Of a stretch of DNA of 64,000 nucleotides, positions 53,563 through 62,525 are shown piece by piece. Under the pieces are notes generated by a model, which did no database searches, had not been told where the DNA came from, and saw nothing but the letters and a program-made list of their open reading frames with translations. A program made the position numbers and the translations under genes. The stretch covers positions 37,952-101,951 of the forward strand of contig JAFUAB010000001.1 of NCBI GenBank assembly GCA_017460885.1. The letters are read 5' to 3'. This DNA comes from Lachnospiraceae bacterium (GTDB lineage Bacteria; Bacillota; Clostridia; Lachnospirales; Lachnospiraceae). Each line of letters begins with the position of its first letter. Positions within the stretch are counted from its first letter, which is position 1.

Positions 53563-54528
53563 TCACTGCTCAAACCGGACACATTTTTTGTGATCGCCCG
53601 GCGATATGCCGTATTTCTCTTTGAAGGCTGCTGAAAAATGTCCCGGATTATGATATCCTACCATAGCCGCTACGTCTGCGACGGGACGATCTTCTTCTCG
53701 CAGAAGTCGCTGCGCTTCGTTTATTCTGAAGGATTTCATATAATTCCGGATAGATTCACCATATACGGTCTTGAAAGCGTTTTTTATTGCTGTCGGCGAT
53801 GCGTTCAGTTCCTCCGAAAGTGTTTTCAAAGTCAGGTGAATCGACAGATCCGAAGTGAGCATCTGATGAACATTCTTTGCGAGAACTGCCTGCGTATGGT
53901 TCAGATAGGCAGGCATATCTTTATATGACTCAAAATCAATCCTCCCAAGTAATAACAACAGCTCAAGGATCTTCAGTCTCAGCAACGAAATATCTTCTTT
54001 TGCCTGTGCGTCGATCGCGGACTTTAAAATCAAGTCGATATCGGGATTCCCGTGCAGGATACAGAGGCGGGGATATTGAACCGAAGCTTTCAGGATCTCA
54101 TCCAGTTCGATCTTCATTTCTCTTAAAAATATGTCACATTGCTTTTTGAATTCTTTAGCATCCAGAAAAATGGTCAGGCCCGAATAGTTTTTGGTGGGAA
54201 AGCTGCCGCCCGATTCCCTGCATCCCACGGTTCCGACGGACAGATCGCCATGACTGACATAAAAACAGTACTGGTTGCTGACCTCGCATTCATAGCGCCC
54301 TTCCATACAGTAGCTGATTTCCAAGATACCGTCGTTCCCGGGGACAACATTTCCGCAGTATTGCATATGCAGATCGTTATATACTGTCTGCAATCCCGGA
54401 AAAACATCGCAGGAAATCACCTTACCGAATCCGGTTTCGTTTGTGATGTCATAGCTTCGAAAGGGATATTTCAGGTCATTTTGTATCAAAGTGGCCGCAT
54501 AATGGTTCGTCCAGTTATATTGCTCCAT
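53563..54528 (-). CDS. AraC-family transcriptional regulator
   Basis: 321 residues. The C-terminal region (about 215-315) has two HTH motifs: LSIHLTLKTLSEELNASPTA and RPVADVAAMVGYHNPGHFSA, followed by FKEKYGISPGDHK. The N-terminal 200 residues form a ligand or cofactor domain of no recognised family. An AAGGAGTG site precedes the ATG on the minus strand. It is divergent from the rfb genes across a 430-base gap. Confidence 0.9.
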   Translation of the reverse strand: MEQYNWTNHYAATLIQNDLKYPFRSYDITNETGFGKVISCDVFPGLQTVYNDLHMQYCGNVVPGNDGILEISYCMEGRYECEVSNQYCFYVSHGDLSVGTVGCRESGGSFPTKNYSGLTIFLDAKEFKKQCDIFLREMKIELDEILKASVQYPRLCILHGNPDIDLILKSAIDAQAKEDISLLRLKILELLLLLGRIDFESYKDMPAYLNHTQAVLAKNVHQMLTSDLSIHLTLKTLSEELNASPTAIKNAFKTVYGESIRNYMKSFRINEAQRLLREEDRPVADVAAMVGYHNPGHFSAAFKEKYGISPGDHKKCVRFEQ

Positions 54529-54610
54529 CCGACACTCCTTGTAATGTCATTAACAGTCGATACAGTGAAATACAGATCAACTCCGCGTATCACTGCGAGG
54601 TGTTTACGAT

Positions 54611-54627
54611 AAATGAAAAAATCATTT
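54611..54627. promoter_or_regulatory. Inverted repeat AAATGA-N5-TCATTT upstream of the AraC gene
   Basis: A 6-5-6 inverted repeat about 85 bases before the AraC start on the minus strand, in an otherwise AT-rich gap. Possible operator. Confidence 0.25.
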
Positions 54628-54757
54628 AACATACGGAAATACTGATCAATTCAGCCATTCCCAATTATATATTCGGGATGAAATGCAAACAAGAAAAATG
54701 TTTCAACGAAAATGTATAAGTATAGATGTATGCGACTAAGGCCAGGAGATACATACA

Positions 54758-54859
54758 TATAGTCAACGAATTTAGTAATTGCCGTATGGCGAGCCATAAT
54801 GCTTGAATTTATGGCAGTTATGGCTCGGCAAAGTGCAATTACTTAATTCGTTTACTATA
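54758..54859. mobile_element. 102-bp palindromic element (MITE-like)
   Basis: The outer arms at 54758-54782 and 54835-54859 are complementary at 23 of 25 positions and carry TATAGT/ACTATA ends. The inner arms CGAGCCATAA (54790-54799) and TTATGGCTCG (54818-54827) pair perfectly about the same centre (54808.5). There is no coding capacity. The right end lies one base before the -35 box of the rfb promoter. Confidence 0.55.
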
Positions 54860-54860
54860 A

Positions 54861-54889
54861 TTGAGTGGCGGTATGTTTTATGGTAGACT
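54861..54889 (+). promoter_or_regulatory. Promoter of rfbD-rfbB-rfbA
   Basis: TTGAGT (-35), exactly 17 bases, TAGACT (-10) preceded by TGG as an extended -10. It directly follows the palindromic element and lies 71 bases before the rfbD ATG. Confidence 0.55.
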
Positions 54890-54959
54890 AAGCTTGAAAG
54901 AAAATGGTATGATGGTCGGAGTAGAAGCTATGCAGGCATTACAGCAAAGGAGACCGGAT

Positions 54960-55820
54960 ATGAAGAAAATCTTAGTCACAGGCTGCAACGGACAGCTTGG
55001 GCGCGCGATCCAGAAGGAATACGAGGGAAAGGCGGATTTCATTCTGACAGATGTGATCAATGCGAACGGAGTGACGAAGCTGGATATTTCCAGGGTTGAT
55101 GAAGTCATGGGACTCGTGAGAGAGACGAAGCCCTCCGTTATCATCAACTGTGCGGCTGCGACCAACGTTGACGGCTGCGAAAAGGATCAGGATTTTGCAT
55201 ATCGCGTCAATGCCATAGGACCGCGTAATCTGGCTATCGCCGCCACGGATACCGGTGCCAGGCTCATTCATATCAGTACAGATTATGTTTTCCCGGGGAC
55301 ATCTCCCGAGCCGCTGACCGAGTTTGATACACCCGGTCCGATCAGTGCTTACGGCAGGACAAAATATGCCGGAGAGAGGTTCGTAGAGCAGTTCGGCAGC
55401 CGCTTTTTCATACTGCGTACCGCGTGGCTGTACGGTGATGGCAAAAACTTTGTCAGGACCATGCTGTCACTGTCGGAGAAGCATGATGAGGTAAAGGTTG
55501 TCTGCGATCAGTTCGGGTCTCCGACTTCGGCCTCGGAGCTTGCACGTATGATAGCTTTTCTCGAGGATACGGACAATTACGGACTGTTTCACGCTACCTG
55601 CGAGGGCAGTACCAACTGGGCGGATTTTACGGAGGAGATCTTTAAACTGGGCGGCAGACAGACTAAGGTGGAGCATGTGACCAGCGCGCAGTATAAGGAA
55701 ATGAATCCTGCTTCGGCCGACCGTCCGGCGTATTCGATACTTGATAATTATATGCTCAGGCTCACCGGAGATTTCCGGATGTCCGACTGGCACGATGCGC
55801 TTGAGCGGTATTTGAAATAA
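54960..55820 (+). CDS. rfbD: RfbD, dTDP-4-dehydrorhamnose reductase
   Basis: 286 residues from the ATG at 54960, preceded by AAAGGAGACC. An upstream extension to 54861 overlaps the promoter and is not credible. Last step of dTDP-L-rhamnose synthesis. Motifs are the NADPH loop VTGCNGQLGRAI, STDYVFPG and the catalytic YGRTKYAGE. It heads rfbD-rfbB-rfbA. Confidence 0.93.
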   Translation: MKKILVTGCNGQLGRAIQKEYEGKADFILTDVINANGVTKLDISRVDEVMGLVRETKPSVIINCAAATNVDGCEKDQDFAYRVNAIGPRNLAIAATDTGARLIHISTDYVFPGTSPEPLTEFDTPGPISAYGRTKYAGERFVEQFGSRFFILRTAWLYGDGKNFVRTMLSLSEKHDEVKVVCDQFGSPTSASELARMIAFLEDTDNYGLFHATCEGSTNWADFTEEIFKLGGRQTKVEHVTSAQYKEMNPASADRPAYSILDNYMLRLTGDFRMSDWHDALERYLK

Positions 55821-55849
55821 ACTGACTATTGGCATAAGGAGAATCAATT

Positions 55850-56935
55850 ATGAGAACCTATCTGGTAACAGGAGGCGCGGGCTTTATAGGATCCAACTAC
55901 ATCCATTACATGTTCCGCAAGTATGATAATGAAATACGCATCATCAATGTCGACGCCCTGACCTATGCCGGGAATCTGGAGAACCTTGAGGACTTGAGGA
56001 ATCGGGACAATTATACCTTTATCAAGGCGGATATCACCGACAAGGCTTCCATAGAAAAGATATTTGCCGAGAATGACATAGACAGGGTGGTGCACTTTGC
56101 CGCCGAGAGTCATGTGGACCGCTCGATCCGTGATCCTGAGGTATTTGTACATACCAACGTCCTCGGTACGGCAGTGATGCTCAATGCAGCCAAGGCAGCC
56201 TGGGAGAACCCCGATGGCACCTTTAAGGAAGACAGGAAATTCCTGCATGTTTCGACTGATGAGGTTTACGGTTCATTACCTGATGACGGCAAGAGCTATT
56301 TCTATGAGACGACTCCGTATTCGCCGCACAGTCCGTATTCAGCCAGCAAGGCCGGCTCTGACCTGCTGGTCAGATCCTATATGGACACCTATCATTTCCC
56401 GGCGAATATAACCAATACATCCAACAACTACGGCCCGTATCAGTTCCCCGAGAAGCTGATCCCGCTGCTTATCAATAATGCGCTGGCCGGCAGGGAGCTG
56501 CCCGTCTACGGTGACGGTATGAACATTCGTGACTGGCTCTATGTTGACGATCATGCCAAGGGTATCGATATGGTTCAGGAGCATGGCAGGCTTTTTGAAA
56601 CCTATAACATCGGCGGACATAATGAAAAGAGGAACATCGAGATCGTGAATATTGTGATCGAGACCCTGCTTGAGCTGCTGCCCGATGATGATCCGCGCAA
56701 AAAGAATGTTTCGAAGGATCTGATCAAATATATCGAGGACAGAAAGGGCCATGACAGACGCTACGCGATAGCTCCCGATAAGATCAAAAAGGAGATCGGA
56801 TGGGAACCCGAAACGATGTTCGCGGACGGCATCAAAAAGACGATCAAATGGTATCTGGAGCATCAGGAATGGCTGAGCCACGTGACGAGCGGCGATTATC
56901 AGAACTATTACGATACCATGTATAAAGACAGATAA
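55850..56935 (+). CDS. rfbB: RfbB, dTDP-glucose 4,6-dehydratase
   Basis: 361 residues, standard size. NAD-binding loop VTGGAGFIGSNYI, AAESHVDRSI, STDEVYGSL and the catalytic YSASKAGSD are present. It forms dTDP-4-keto-6-deoxyglucose. Second gene of the rfb operon, with AAGGAG upstream and 12 bases before rfbA. Confidence 0.97.
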   Translation: MRTYLVTGGAGFIGSNYIHYMFRKYDNEIRIINVDALTYAGNLENLEDLRNRDNYTFIKADITDKASIEKIFAENDIDRVVHFAAESHVDRSIRDPEVFVHTNVLGTAVMLNAAKAAWENPDGTFKEDRKFLHVSTDEVYGSLPDDGKSYFYETTPYSPHSPYSASKAGSDLLVRSYMDTYHFPANITNTSNNYGPYQFPEKLIPLLINNALAGRELPVYGDGMNIRDWLYVDDHAKGIDMVQEHGRLFETYNIGGHNEKRNIEIVNIVIETLLELLPDDDPRKKNVSKDLIKYIEDRKGHDRRYAIAPDKIKKEIGWEPETMFADGIKKTIKWYLEHQEWLSHVTSGDYQNYYDTMYKDR

Positions 56936-56947
56936 GGAGGAATTCGG

Positions 56948-57826
56948 ATGAAGGGTATTGTATTGGCAGGAGGAAGCGGAACGAGGCTCTATCCTCTGAC
57001 CAAGGCTATCAGCAAACAGATAATGCCTGTATATGATAAACCTATGATCTATTATCCTCTGTCGACACTGATGCTGGCGGGAATACGTGAGGTGCTTATC
57101 ATTTCCACACCCAGGGATCTGCCTGTGTTTGAGGATCTGCTAAAGGACGGATCGCAGCTTGGCATGAGGATAGAATATGCGGTCCAGACAGAGCCCAGAG
57201 GACTTGCGGATGCATTTCTGGTGGGAGAGAGCTTCATCGGAAACGATACCGTAGCACTTGTGCTCGGTGATAATATCTTCTACGGACAGAGCTTTTCGGC
57301 GATACTTAAGAGGGCATTGCAGAGAACGGAAGGCGAAGGTGGTGCCACGATATTCGGGGTATATGTCAAGGATCCCAGAGAGTACGGAGTTGTTGACTTT
57401 GATGAGAACGGCAGGGCCCTTTCCATAGAGGAGAAGCCCGAGCATCCAAAGAGCAATTACGCTGTCCCGGGACTTTACTTCTATGATAAAGAAGTCGTGA
57501 ACATCGCAAAGAGCATCAAACCCTCAGCGAGGGGAGAGCTGGAGATCACGACCGTTAACAATGAATACCTGGCAAAGGGACGACTTTCCGTCGAAAAACT
57601 CGGGCGCGGTTTTGCCTGGCTTGATACCGGTAACCACGATATGCTGCTTGCTGCGTCGGAATTTGTATCCTCGATACAGAAACGCCAGGGGCTGAATATT
57701 TCATGCATAGAAGAGATAGCCTACAAGAGAGGCTTCATATCAAAGGAGCAGCTTATAGAGCTTGCACAGCCCCTGCTCAAGACCGATTACGGTAAATATA
57801 TGATCGACGTTGCGGAGGGACTGTAA
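56948..57826 (+). CDS. rfbA: RfbA, glucose-1-phosphate thymidylyltransferase
   Basis: 292 residues. The nucleotide-binding [29 protein letters not shown] and [17 protein letters not shown] are diagnostic. It makes dTDP-glucose for the pathway. The 3,5-epimerase gene rfbC is absent from this operon and must be elsewhere. Confidence 0.97.
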   Translation: MKGIVLAGGSGTRLYPLTKAISKQIMPVYDKPMIYYPLSTLMLAGIREVLIISTPRDLPVFEDLLKDGSQLGMRIEYAVQTEPRGLADAFLVGESFIGNDTVALVLGDNIFYGQSFSAILKRALQRTEGEGGATIFGVYVKDPREYGVVDFDENGRALSIEEKPEHPKSNYAVPGLYFYDKEVVNIAKSIKPSARGELEITTVNNEYLAKGRLSVEKLGRGFAWLDTGNHDMLLAASEFVSSIQKRQGLNISCIEEIAYKRGFISKEQLIELAQPLLKTDYGKYMIDVAEGL

Positions 57827-57851
57827 AGGTATTTTGAAGACAGGGCATACC

Positions 57852-58925
57852 ATGCCGGCCATTTCGGTCGGTATCCTCGCCGGCGGCAGGAGCAGCCGGA
57901 TGGGCACCAATAAGGCTCTTCTCAGAATAGAGAACGAGAGCATCATATCAAGACTCGGCATGGAGCTTGGAAGCTTCGGCGAGGTTCTGATCTCGTGTGC
58001 GGATAAGAACGATTATGAGGAACTTAGACTTCCTCTTGTGGTTGATGAGAACCGCGGGATCGGTCCGGTTGAGGGTATCAGACGGATACTTACAGAGGCC
58101 TCCGAGGAGTATGTTTTTATCTGCGCCGCGGATATGCCGTTTGTCACCGCGGATCTCGTAAGGTATATTGCTTCTTTTATTTCATCCGACTATGACTGCT
58201 ATGTGCTGGCCGATGAGGATCATATACATCCGCTTTGCGCGATATACCGCAGGAGCGTATTGCCATGCGTGGAACGGATGGTGTCTGAGGGCAGATACCG
58301 ACTTAGGGATCTTTTCAGGCTGGTGCCTGTCAAATACATCGATCTTGCGGATTCCCGCTTCGACAAAAAGGTAGTCAGGAACATCAATACCCGTGAAGAT
58401 TATATCGAGGTTCTAAAGCCCTTTGTCCTCTGCGTCAGCGGATATTCGGACAGCGGCAAGACCTTTCTGATAGAAAAACTGGTCAACGAGTTTATCGGAG
58501 CCGGTTTTAAGGTCGGTGTATGCAAACATGACGGACATGATGAATACAGTGATGTGCCGGGCAGTGATACATACCGCTTCGCAAAGGCGGGAGCATCAGT
58601 GGTCTCGATCTTTACCAATACCAGATTCACGATCCATGTGAACGAACCTGCCGGTGACATTCTCCGCAGGATGAGCGATACCGCACATCCGCCGGATATC
58701 GTGATCATCGAAGGCCTCAAGGGTTCAAACTACCCCAAGGTAGTTTTGTCACCCGGGGACGGAGTCAGAGGGTCATTTTCCGATCCGCTCAGCGGAATCC
58801 ACGGTCCGTACATTTGCATAGCAACCGATAACATATCCCTAAACAAATCAGACTGTCCGATCTATCGGCGGGATGATGTCAGGGATATTTTTTTGTGCAT
58901 TTTGAGATATTTCGGGATCGGCTGA
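57852..58925 (+). CDS. MobA-MobB fusion: molybdenum cofactor guanylyltransferase with GTPase domain
   Basis: 357 residues from the ATG at 57852 with AGGG six bases upstream; TTG at 57834 or 57810 is possible. The MobA part (1-195) has ILAGGRSSRMGTNKALL and adds GMP to molybdopterin, as formate dehydrogenase requires. The MobB part (about 196-357) has Walker A VSGYSDSGKTFLIEKL and CKHDGH. In the MobB part, residues about 300-310 are encoded by a copy of the dispersed GGGGACGGAGTCA repeat, read in frame as SPGDGVRGSF between KVVL and the conserved IATD. First gene of a cofactor and transport run. Confidence 0.92.
   Translation: MPAISVGILAGGRSSRMGTNKALLRIENESIISRLGMELGSFGEVLISCADKNDYEELRLPLVVDENRGIGPVEGIRRILTEASEEYVFICAADMPFVTADLVRYIASFISSDYDCYVLADEDHIHPLCAIYRRSVLPCVERMVSEGRYRLRDLFRLVPVKYIDLADSRFDKKVVRNINTREDYIEVLKPFVLCVSGYSDSGKTFLIEKLVNEFIGAGFKVGVCKHDGHDEYSDVPGSDTYRFAKAGASVVSIFTNTRFTIHVNEPAGDILRRMSDTAHPPDIVIIEGLKGSNYPKVVLSPGDGVRGSFSDPLSGIHGPYICIATDNISLNKSDCPIYRRDDVRDIFLCILRYFGIG
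58747..58779 (+). repeat. GGGGACGGAGTCA dispersed repeat, copy 3, inside mobAB
   Basis: TGTCACC, core CGGGGACGGAGTCA, then GAGGGTCATTTT. The full-length repeat lies within the coding sequence and keeps the frame. Confidence 0.65.
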
Positions 58926-58987
58926 AGCAGGCATTCGGGGGCATGCATCCTTTTGACCCTGATATCATACGACAGAAGGACTTTAAA

Positions 58988-60022
58988 ATGAAACAGATAA
59001 AGACAACGGATGCGGTCGGACACGTATTGTGTCATGACATCACACAGATCATTCCCGGAGAAAAGAAGGGACCCGTTTTCAAAAAGGGACATATCGTGAC
59101 CGAAGAGGATATCCCGGTGCTGCTTTCCGTCGGCAAGGAAAACCTCTATGTCTGGGAAAAGACGGAAGGCATACTCCACGAGGACGAGGCAGCTGCGATA
59201 CTTAAGGATATCTGCATGGAAAACGATGATTCCTTTACTTTTTCCGAACCCTCGGAGGGAAAGATCACGATAAGCGCAGGTGTTGACGGACTTCTTAAGA
59301 TCAATACGGCCGGGCTGAACGAAGTCAATGCGCTCGGTGAAATGATGATCGCCACGATACATGGCAATTTCCCGGTAAAAAAGGGAGAGAAGCTGGCGGC
59401 TACCCGAATAATTCCCCTGGTCATAGAGGAGGAAAAGATGACCGCGGCCCGCAGGGCAGCAGGCGAGACTCCTCTGATTAAAATCCTTCCGATACGTAAG
59501 CTGAAAGCCGGAATAGTCACTACCGGAAACGAGGTCTATAAGGGCAGGATCCGTGACGCGTTTGGGCCAGTGCTTAAGTCAAAGCTTGGAGAATACGGAT
59601 CGGAGGTCATGGATCAGGTCATACTTCCGGATGATAAAGCAGGCATTACGTCTGCCATACTTGATTTTGCGGCAAAGGGAGCGGAGCTTATCCTGGTCAG
59701 CGGCGGAATGAGCGTGGATCCGGACGATCAGACTCCCGGAGCCATCAGGGATACCGGAGCCGATATCATCAGCTACGGAGCTCCGGTTCTGCCCGGCGCG
59801 ATGATGCTGGTTTCGTATCTTGACTACGAGGGCAGGACTATCCCTGTGCTTGGACTGCCGGGATGTATCATGTATGCACGCAGAACGATCTTTGACCTGC
59901 TTCTGCCGAGGATACTTGCCGGAGAAAGGCTTGAGGCAAAGGATATTTCCGGACTTGGCGAAGGGGGACTGTGTTTGAACTGCGAGGTGTGCACTTTTCC
60001 CCATTGCGGATTCGGGAAGTGA
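58988..60022 (+). CDS. MoeA/Mog-like molybdopterin-binding protein with a C-terminal Cys motif
   Basis: 344 residues from the ATG at 58988 (AGAAGGACT upstream); a start at 58895 would overlap mobAB. The central MoCF-binding domain has VTTGNEVYKGRIRDAFGP, LVSGGMSVDPDDQTPGAI and VLGLPGCIMYARRT, like MoaB/Mog/MoeA. The N-terminal part differs from MoeA. It ends LCLNCEVCTFPHCGFGK, with four Cys that could bind iron-sulfur or metal. It may adenylate or carry molybdopterin. It lies between mobAB and moaC. Confidence 0.82.
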   Translation: MKQIKTTDAVGHVLCHDITQIIPGEKKGPVFKKGHIVTEEDIPVLLSVGKENLYVWEKTEGILHEDEAAAILKDICMENDDSFTFSEPSEGKITISAGVDGLLKINTAGLNEVNALGEMMIATIHGNFPVKKGEKLAATRIIPLVIEEEKMTAARRAAGETPLIKILPIRKLKAGIVTTGNEVYKGRIRDAFGPVLKSKLGEYGSEVMDQVILPDDKAGITSAILDFAAKGAELILVSGGMSVDPDDQTPGAIRDTGADIISYGAPVLPGAMMLVSYLDYEGRTIPVLGLPGCIMYARRTIFDLLLPRILAGERLEAKDISGLGEGGLCLNCEVCTFPHCGFGK

Positions 60023-60039
60023 ACAAAGAGGAAGAAATA

Positions 60040-60543
60040 ATGAATAAGCTTACACATATAAACGAACGCGGAGACGCGGTGATGGTAGACGTTTCCGATA
60101 AGGATATTACATCGAGGTTTGCGGTGGCAGCAGGCGAGATCCATATGAGCCGCGCGGCCTTCGATGCCATATACGAAAATCTGGCACCCAAGGGAGACGC
60201 GCTCGGTACGGCAAGGATCGCGGGGATCATGGCGGCAAAGAAAACGCCGGAGCTGATCCCCCTCTGTCATACACTGCTCTTAAGCAGCGTGACCATAGAC
60301 TTCGAGCCGTTAGAGTTTGGTACGGCATCGGATACCCTTTTGGCCGGGATCAGATGCATCTGCCGCGTATCCCTTTCCGGAAAAACCGGTGCCGAGATGG
60401 AGGCTCTGACCGGAGTCAGCGTTGCACTTCTCACGGTCTATGATATGTGTAAGGCGATCGATAAGTGTATGGAGATCACATCTGTTTCGCTTCTTGAAAA
60501 AGACGGCGGCAAGAGTGGTCATTATGTTAAAAAAAAGGTCTGA
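60040..60543 (+). CDS. moaC: MoaC, cyclic pyranopterin monophosphate synthase
   Basis: 167 residues from the ATG at 60040 with AGAGGAAG upstream. Motifs VDVSDKDITSRFAVAAG, KGDALGTARIAGIMAAKKT, IPLCHTL and MEALTGVSVALLTVYDMCKA are diagnostic. It works with MoaA, whose gene is not in the window, at the first stage of molybdopterin synthesis. Confidence 0.97.
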   Translation: MNKLTHINERGDAVMVDVSDKDITSRFAVAAGEIHMSRAAFDAIYENLAPKGDALGTARIAGIMAAKKTPELIPLCHTLLLSSVTIDFEPLEFGTASDTLLAGIRCICRVSLSGKTGAEMEALTGVSVALLTVYDMCKAIDKCMEITSVSLLEKDGGKSGHYVKKKV

Positions 60544-60615
60544 TCGGGTCAGACGGCAGTGGATTTGGGAAAAGGAGGCCGATCGGACCGGATTGAGGAT
60601 TTTTAAGGAGAAACA

Positions 60616-61569
60616 ATGAAAAAGAATAAAATAAAAAGATTAATAGTTTTGATATTGACGATATGCATGCTCACCCTTTTGTGCGCATGCGGTTCAACGG
60701 CACCGGCTGCAGTAGCATCCGACAGTACGGCAGATGAAGCAGCAACAGCAGGATCCGATGCTGCGGCCGAGACAGTAATATCGACGGAAGCTTCAACGGA
60801 GGCTGCTGCAACAGAAGCTTCGACGGGTACATCCGCAGCAGACACATCAGCTGCTTCGACTGAGCAGGGGGCGGTTTCTGAGGTAGTAGTCCTTGCGGCG
60901 GCATCACTGACCGATGTGTGCACCGAGCTTGAGCAGATATACGAAGCACAGCATCCGGATGTAGATCTGCTCTTTTCCTTCGGAAGCTCCGGCGCGCTGC
61001 AGGCTCAGATCGAAGAGGGAGCCAGGGCGGACATCTTTTTTTCCGCGGATACCAAACAGATGGATGCACTGAATGACGAAGGACTTGTGGATGAATCCAC
61101 CATCGTGAACCTGCTGGAAAACAAGCTTGTGATGGTCGTTCCGAAGGACAGCGATGCAGGGCTTTCATCCTTCGAGGATGCGGCATCCGATAAGGTTTCG
61201 ATGATAGGGATCGGGGAACCCGAGAGCGTTCCTGCCGGCAAATACGCCATGGAGGTATTCGAGTATCTCGGCATAGCGGATGCCGTCACTGCCAGGGCAA
61301 ATTACGGATCCGATGTCCGGACGGTGCTGAGCTGGGTTGAAGAGGGCGTTGTGGACTGCGGAGTCGTATATCAGACAGATGCCTTCAGCACAGATAAGGT
61401 TACCATAGTTGCAATGGCTCCGGAGGGCTCCATGCGTCGCGTGATTTATCCGGCGGGTATAGTAAAGGCCGGTGAAAGTACGGATGCGGCAAAAGAGGTC
61501 CTGGCTTTCTTCGGATCCGGTGAAGCCATGAAGATATTTGAAAAATACGGATTCGCGGAGGCCGGATAA
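60616..61569 (+). CDS. modA: ModA, molybdate-binding lipoprotein
   Basis: 317 residues. The signal peptide ends in lipobox LTLLCACGS. A long Ala/Ser/Thr/Glu linker follows (about 25-90). The binding domain starts VVVLAAASLTDVCTELEQIY and has FSFGSSGALQAQIEEGARAD, typical of ModA. It captures molybdate (or tungstate) outside the cell for the ModB permease encoded just downstream. Confidence 0.95.
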   Translation: MKKNKIKRLIVLILTICMLTLLCACGSTAPAAVASDSTADEAATAGSDAAAETVISTEASTEAAATEASTGTSAADTSAASTEQGAVSEVVVLAAASLTDVCTELEQIYEAQHPDVDLLFSFGSSGALQAQIEEGARADIFFSADTKQMDALNDEGLVDESTIVNLLENKLVMVVPKDSDAGLSSFEDAASDKVSMIGIGEPESVPAGKYAMEVFEYLGIADAVTARANYGSDVRTVLSWVEEGVVDCGVVYQTDAFSTDKVTIVAMAPEGSMRRVIYPAGIVKAGESTDAAKEVLAFFGSGEAMKIFEKYGFAEAG

Positions 61570-61573
61570 AGTA

Positions 61574-62230
61574 ATGGATCTTTCTCCGCTTTGGATCTCA
61601 TGCAAGGTTTCGTTTATATCCACGCTGGTTACGACAGTGCTGGCGGTACCGGTCGCTCTGGCGATCACCAGGCTAAAATGGGGCAGACACATTCTTGACG
61701 CTCTCTTTTCGCTGCCGCTTGTGCTGCCGCCCACCGTGGTGGGCTTTTTCCTGCTTATCGCCTTTGGGTACAATTCGTGGCTCGGACGACTGTGTGAGAG
61801 ATTGAAAATCGATATTGTTTTTACTGTGAAAGGGGCCGTGCTGGCGGCTGTGGTCGTGGCTTTTCCGATCATATACAGAACCGCCAGGGCTGCCTTTGAC
61901 CAGATAGATAATGATCTGGTGGATGCCGCCAGGATCATGGGGTACGACGGCTTCAGGTTGTTTGTGCAGGTATATGTGCCGCTGACCTTTCACGAGCTGG
62001 CTACCGGCGTGATCCTGTCCTTTGCCAGGGCAATAGGCGAGTTCGGTGCTACCATTATGATCGCCGGCAATATCCCCGGTCGTACCAGAACCATGTCTGT
62101 CGCCGTTTACACCGCGATGCAGAGCGGCAACCGTGAACTTGCATATATGTGGACCGTCGTGATCCTCTGTCTTTCTTTTATCGTCTTATTGCTTCTCGAT
62201 TTCGTCGCCACCCGCCAATACCGCCGCTGA
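61574..62230 (+). CDS. modB: ModB, molybdate ABC permease
   Basis: 218 residues from the ATG at 61574 with GGAGGCC upstream. Five or six transmembrane helices; the cytoplasmic ABC-contact loop is YDGFRLFVQVYVPLTFHELATG, followed by FARAIGEFGATIMIAGN, which is specific to ModB. The ATPase gene modC is missing: a repeat-derived terminator follows the stop at once. Confidence 0.95.
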   Translation: MDLSPLWISCKVSFISTLVTTVLAVPVALAITRLKWGRHILDALFSLPLVLPPTVVGFFLLIAFGYNSWLGRLCERLKIDIVFTVKGAVLAAVVVAFPIIYRTARAAFDQIDNDLVDAARIMGYDGFRLFVQVYVPLTFHELATGVILSFARAIGEFGATIMIAGNIPGRTRTMSVAVYTAMQSGNRELAYMWTVVILCLSFIVLLLLDFVATRQYRR

Positions 62231-62241
62231 TGAGTCAACGG

Positions 62242-62275
62242 GATGACACTCGGGGACGGAGTCAGGGTGTCATTT
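62242..62275 (+). terminator. Terminator after modB built from the dispersed repeat (copy 4)
   Basis: ATGACAC and GTGTCAT pair (7 bp) around the core CGGGGACGGAGTCA, followed by TTTTT. This is the most complete copy of the repeat and acts as an intrinsic terminator on paper. Confidence 0.6.
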
Positions 62276-62324
62276 TTGCCAGCGAAATGATCTGAGGAGA
62301 CGGTTCTGCCGACACATCCTGTGC

Positions 62325-62525
62325 GATGCGGATCGAATATATAAACAAGGTAACACGCTACCGATTTTCTAAATCAGATAACTCATCATCTTGATCCGCA
62401 GCACGAAACCGCAAACGCGCTACGCTTGAACGGTGCGGTTTCGTAGCACGGATCTGCGACGATTCGTTTCTGATTTAACGAAAATCGAGCTGATCGTTAC
62501 CATGTTTATATATTCGATCCGCATC
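62325..62525. repeat. About 200-bp near-perfect palindrome
   Basis: The outer arms 62325-62354 and 62496-62525 match at 29 of 30 positions. Further nested pairs share the same centre near 62424: CGATTTTC/GAAAATCG, AAATCAGA/TCTGATTT and CGAAACCGCA/TGCGGTTTCG (62404-62413/62434-62443). There is no ORF. It fills most of the gap between modB and the STAS-kinase gene. Confidence 0.65.
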
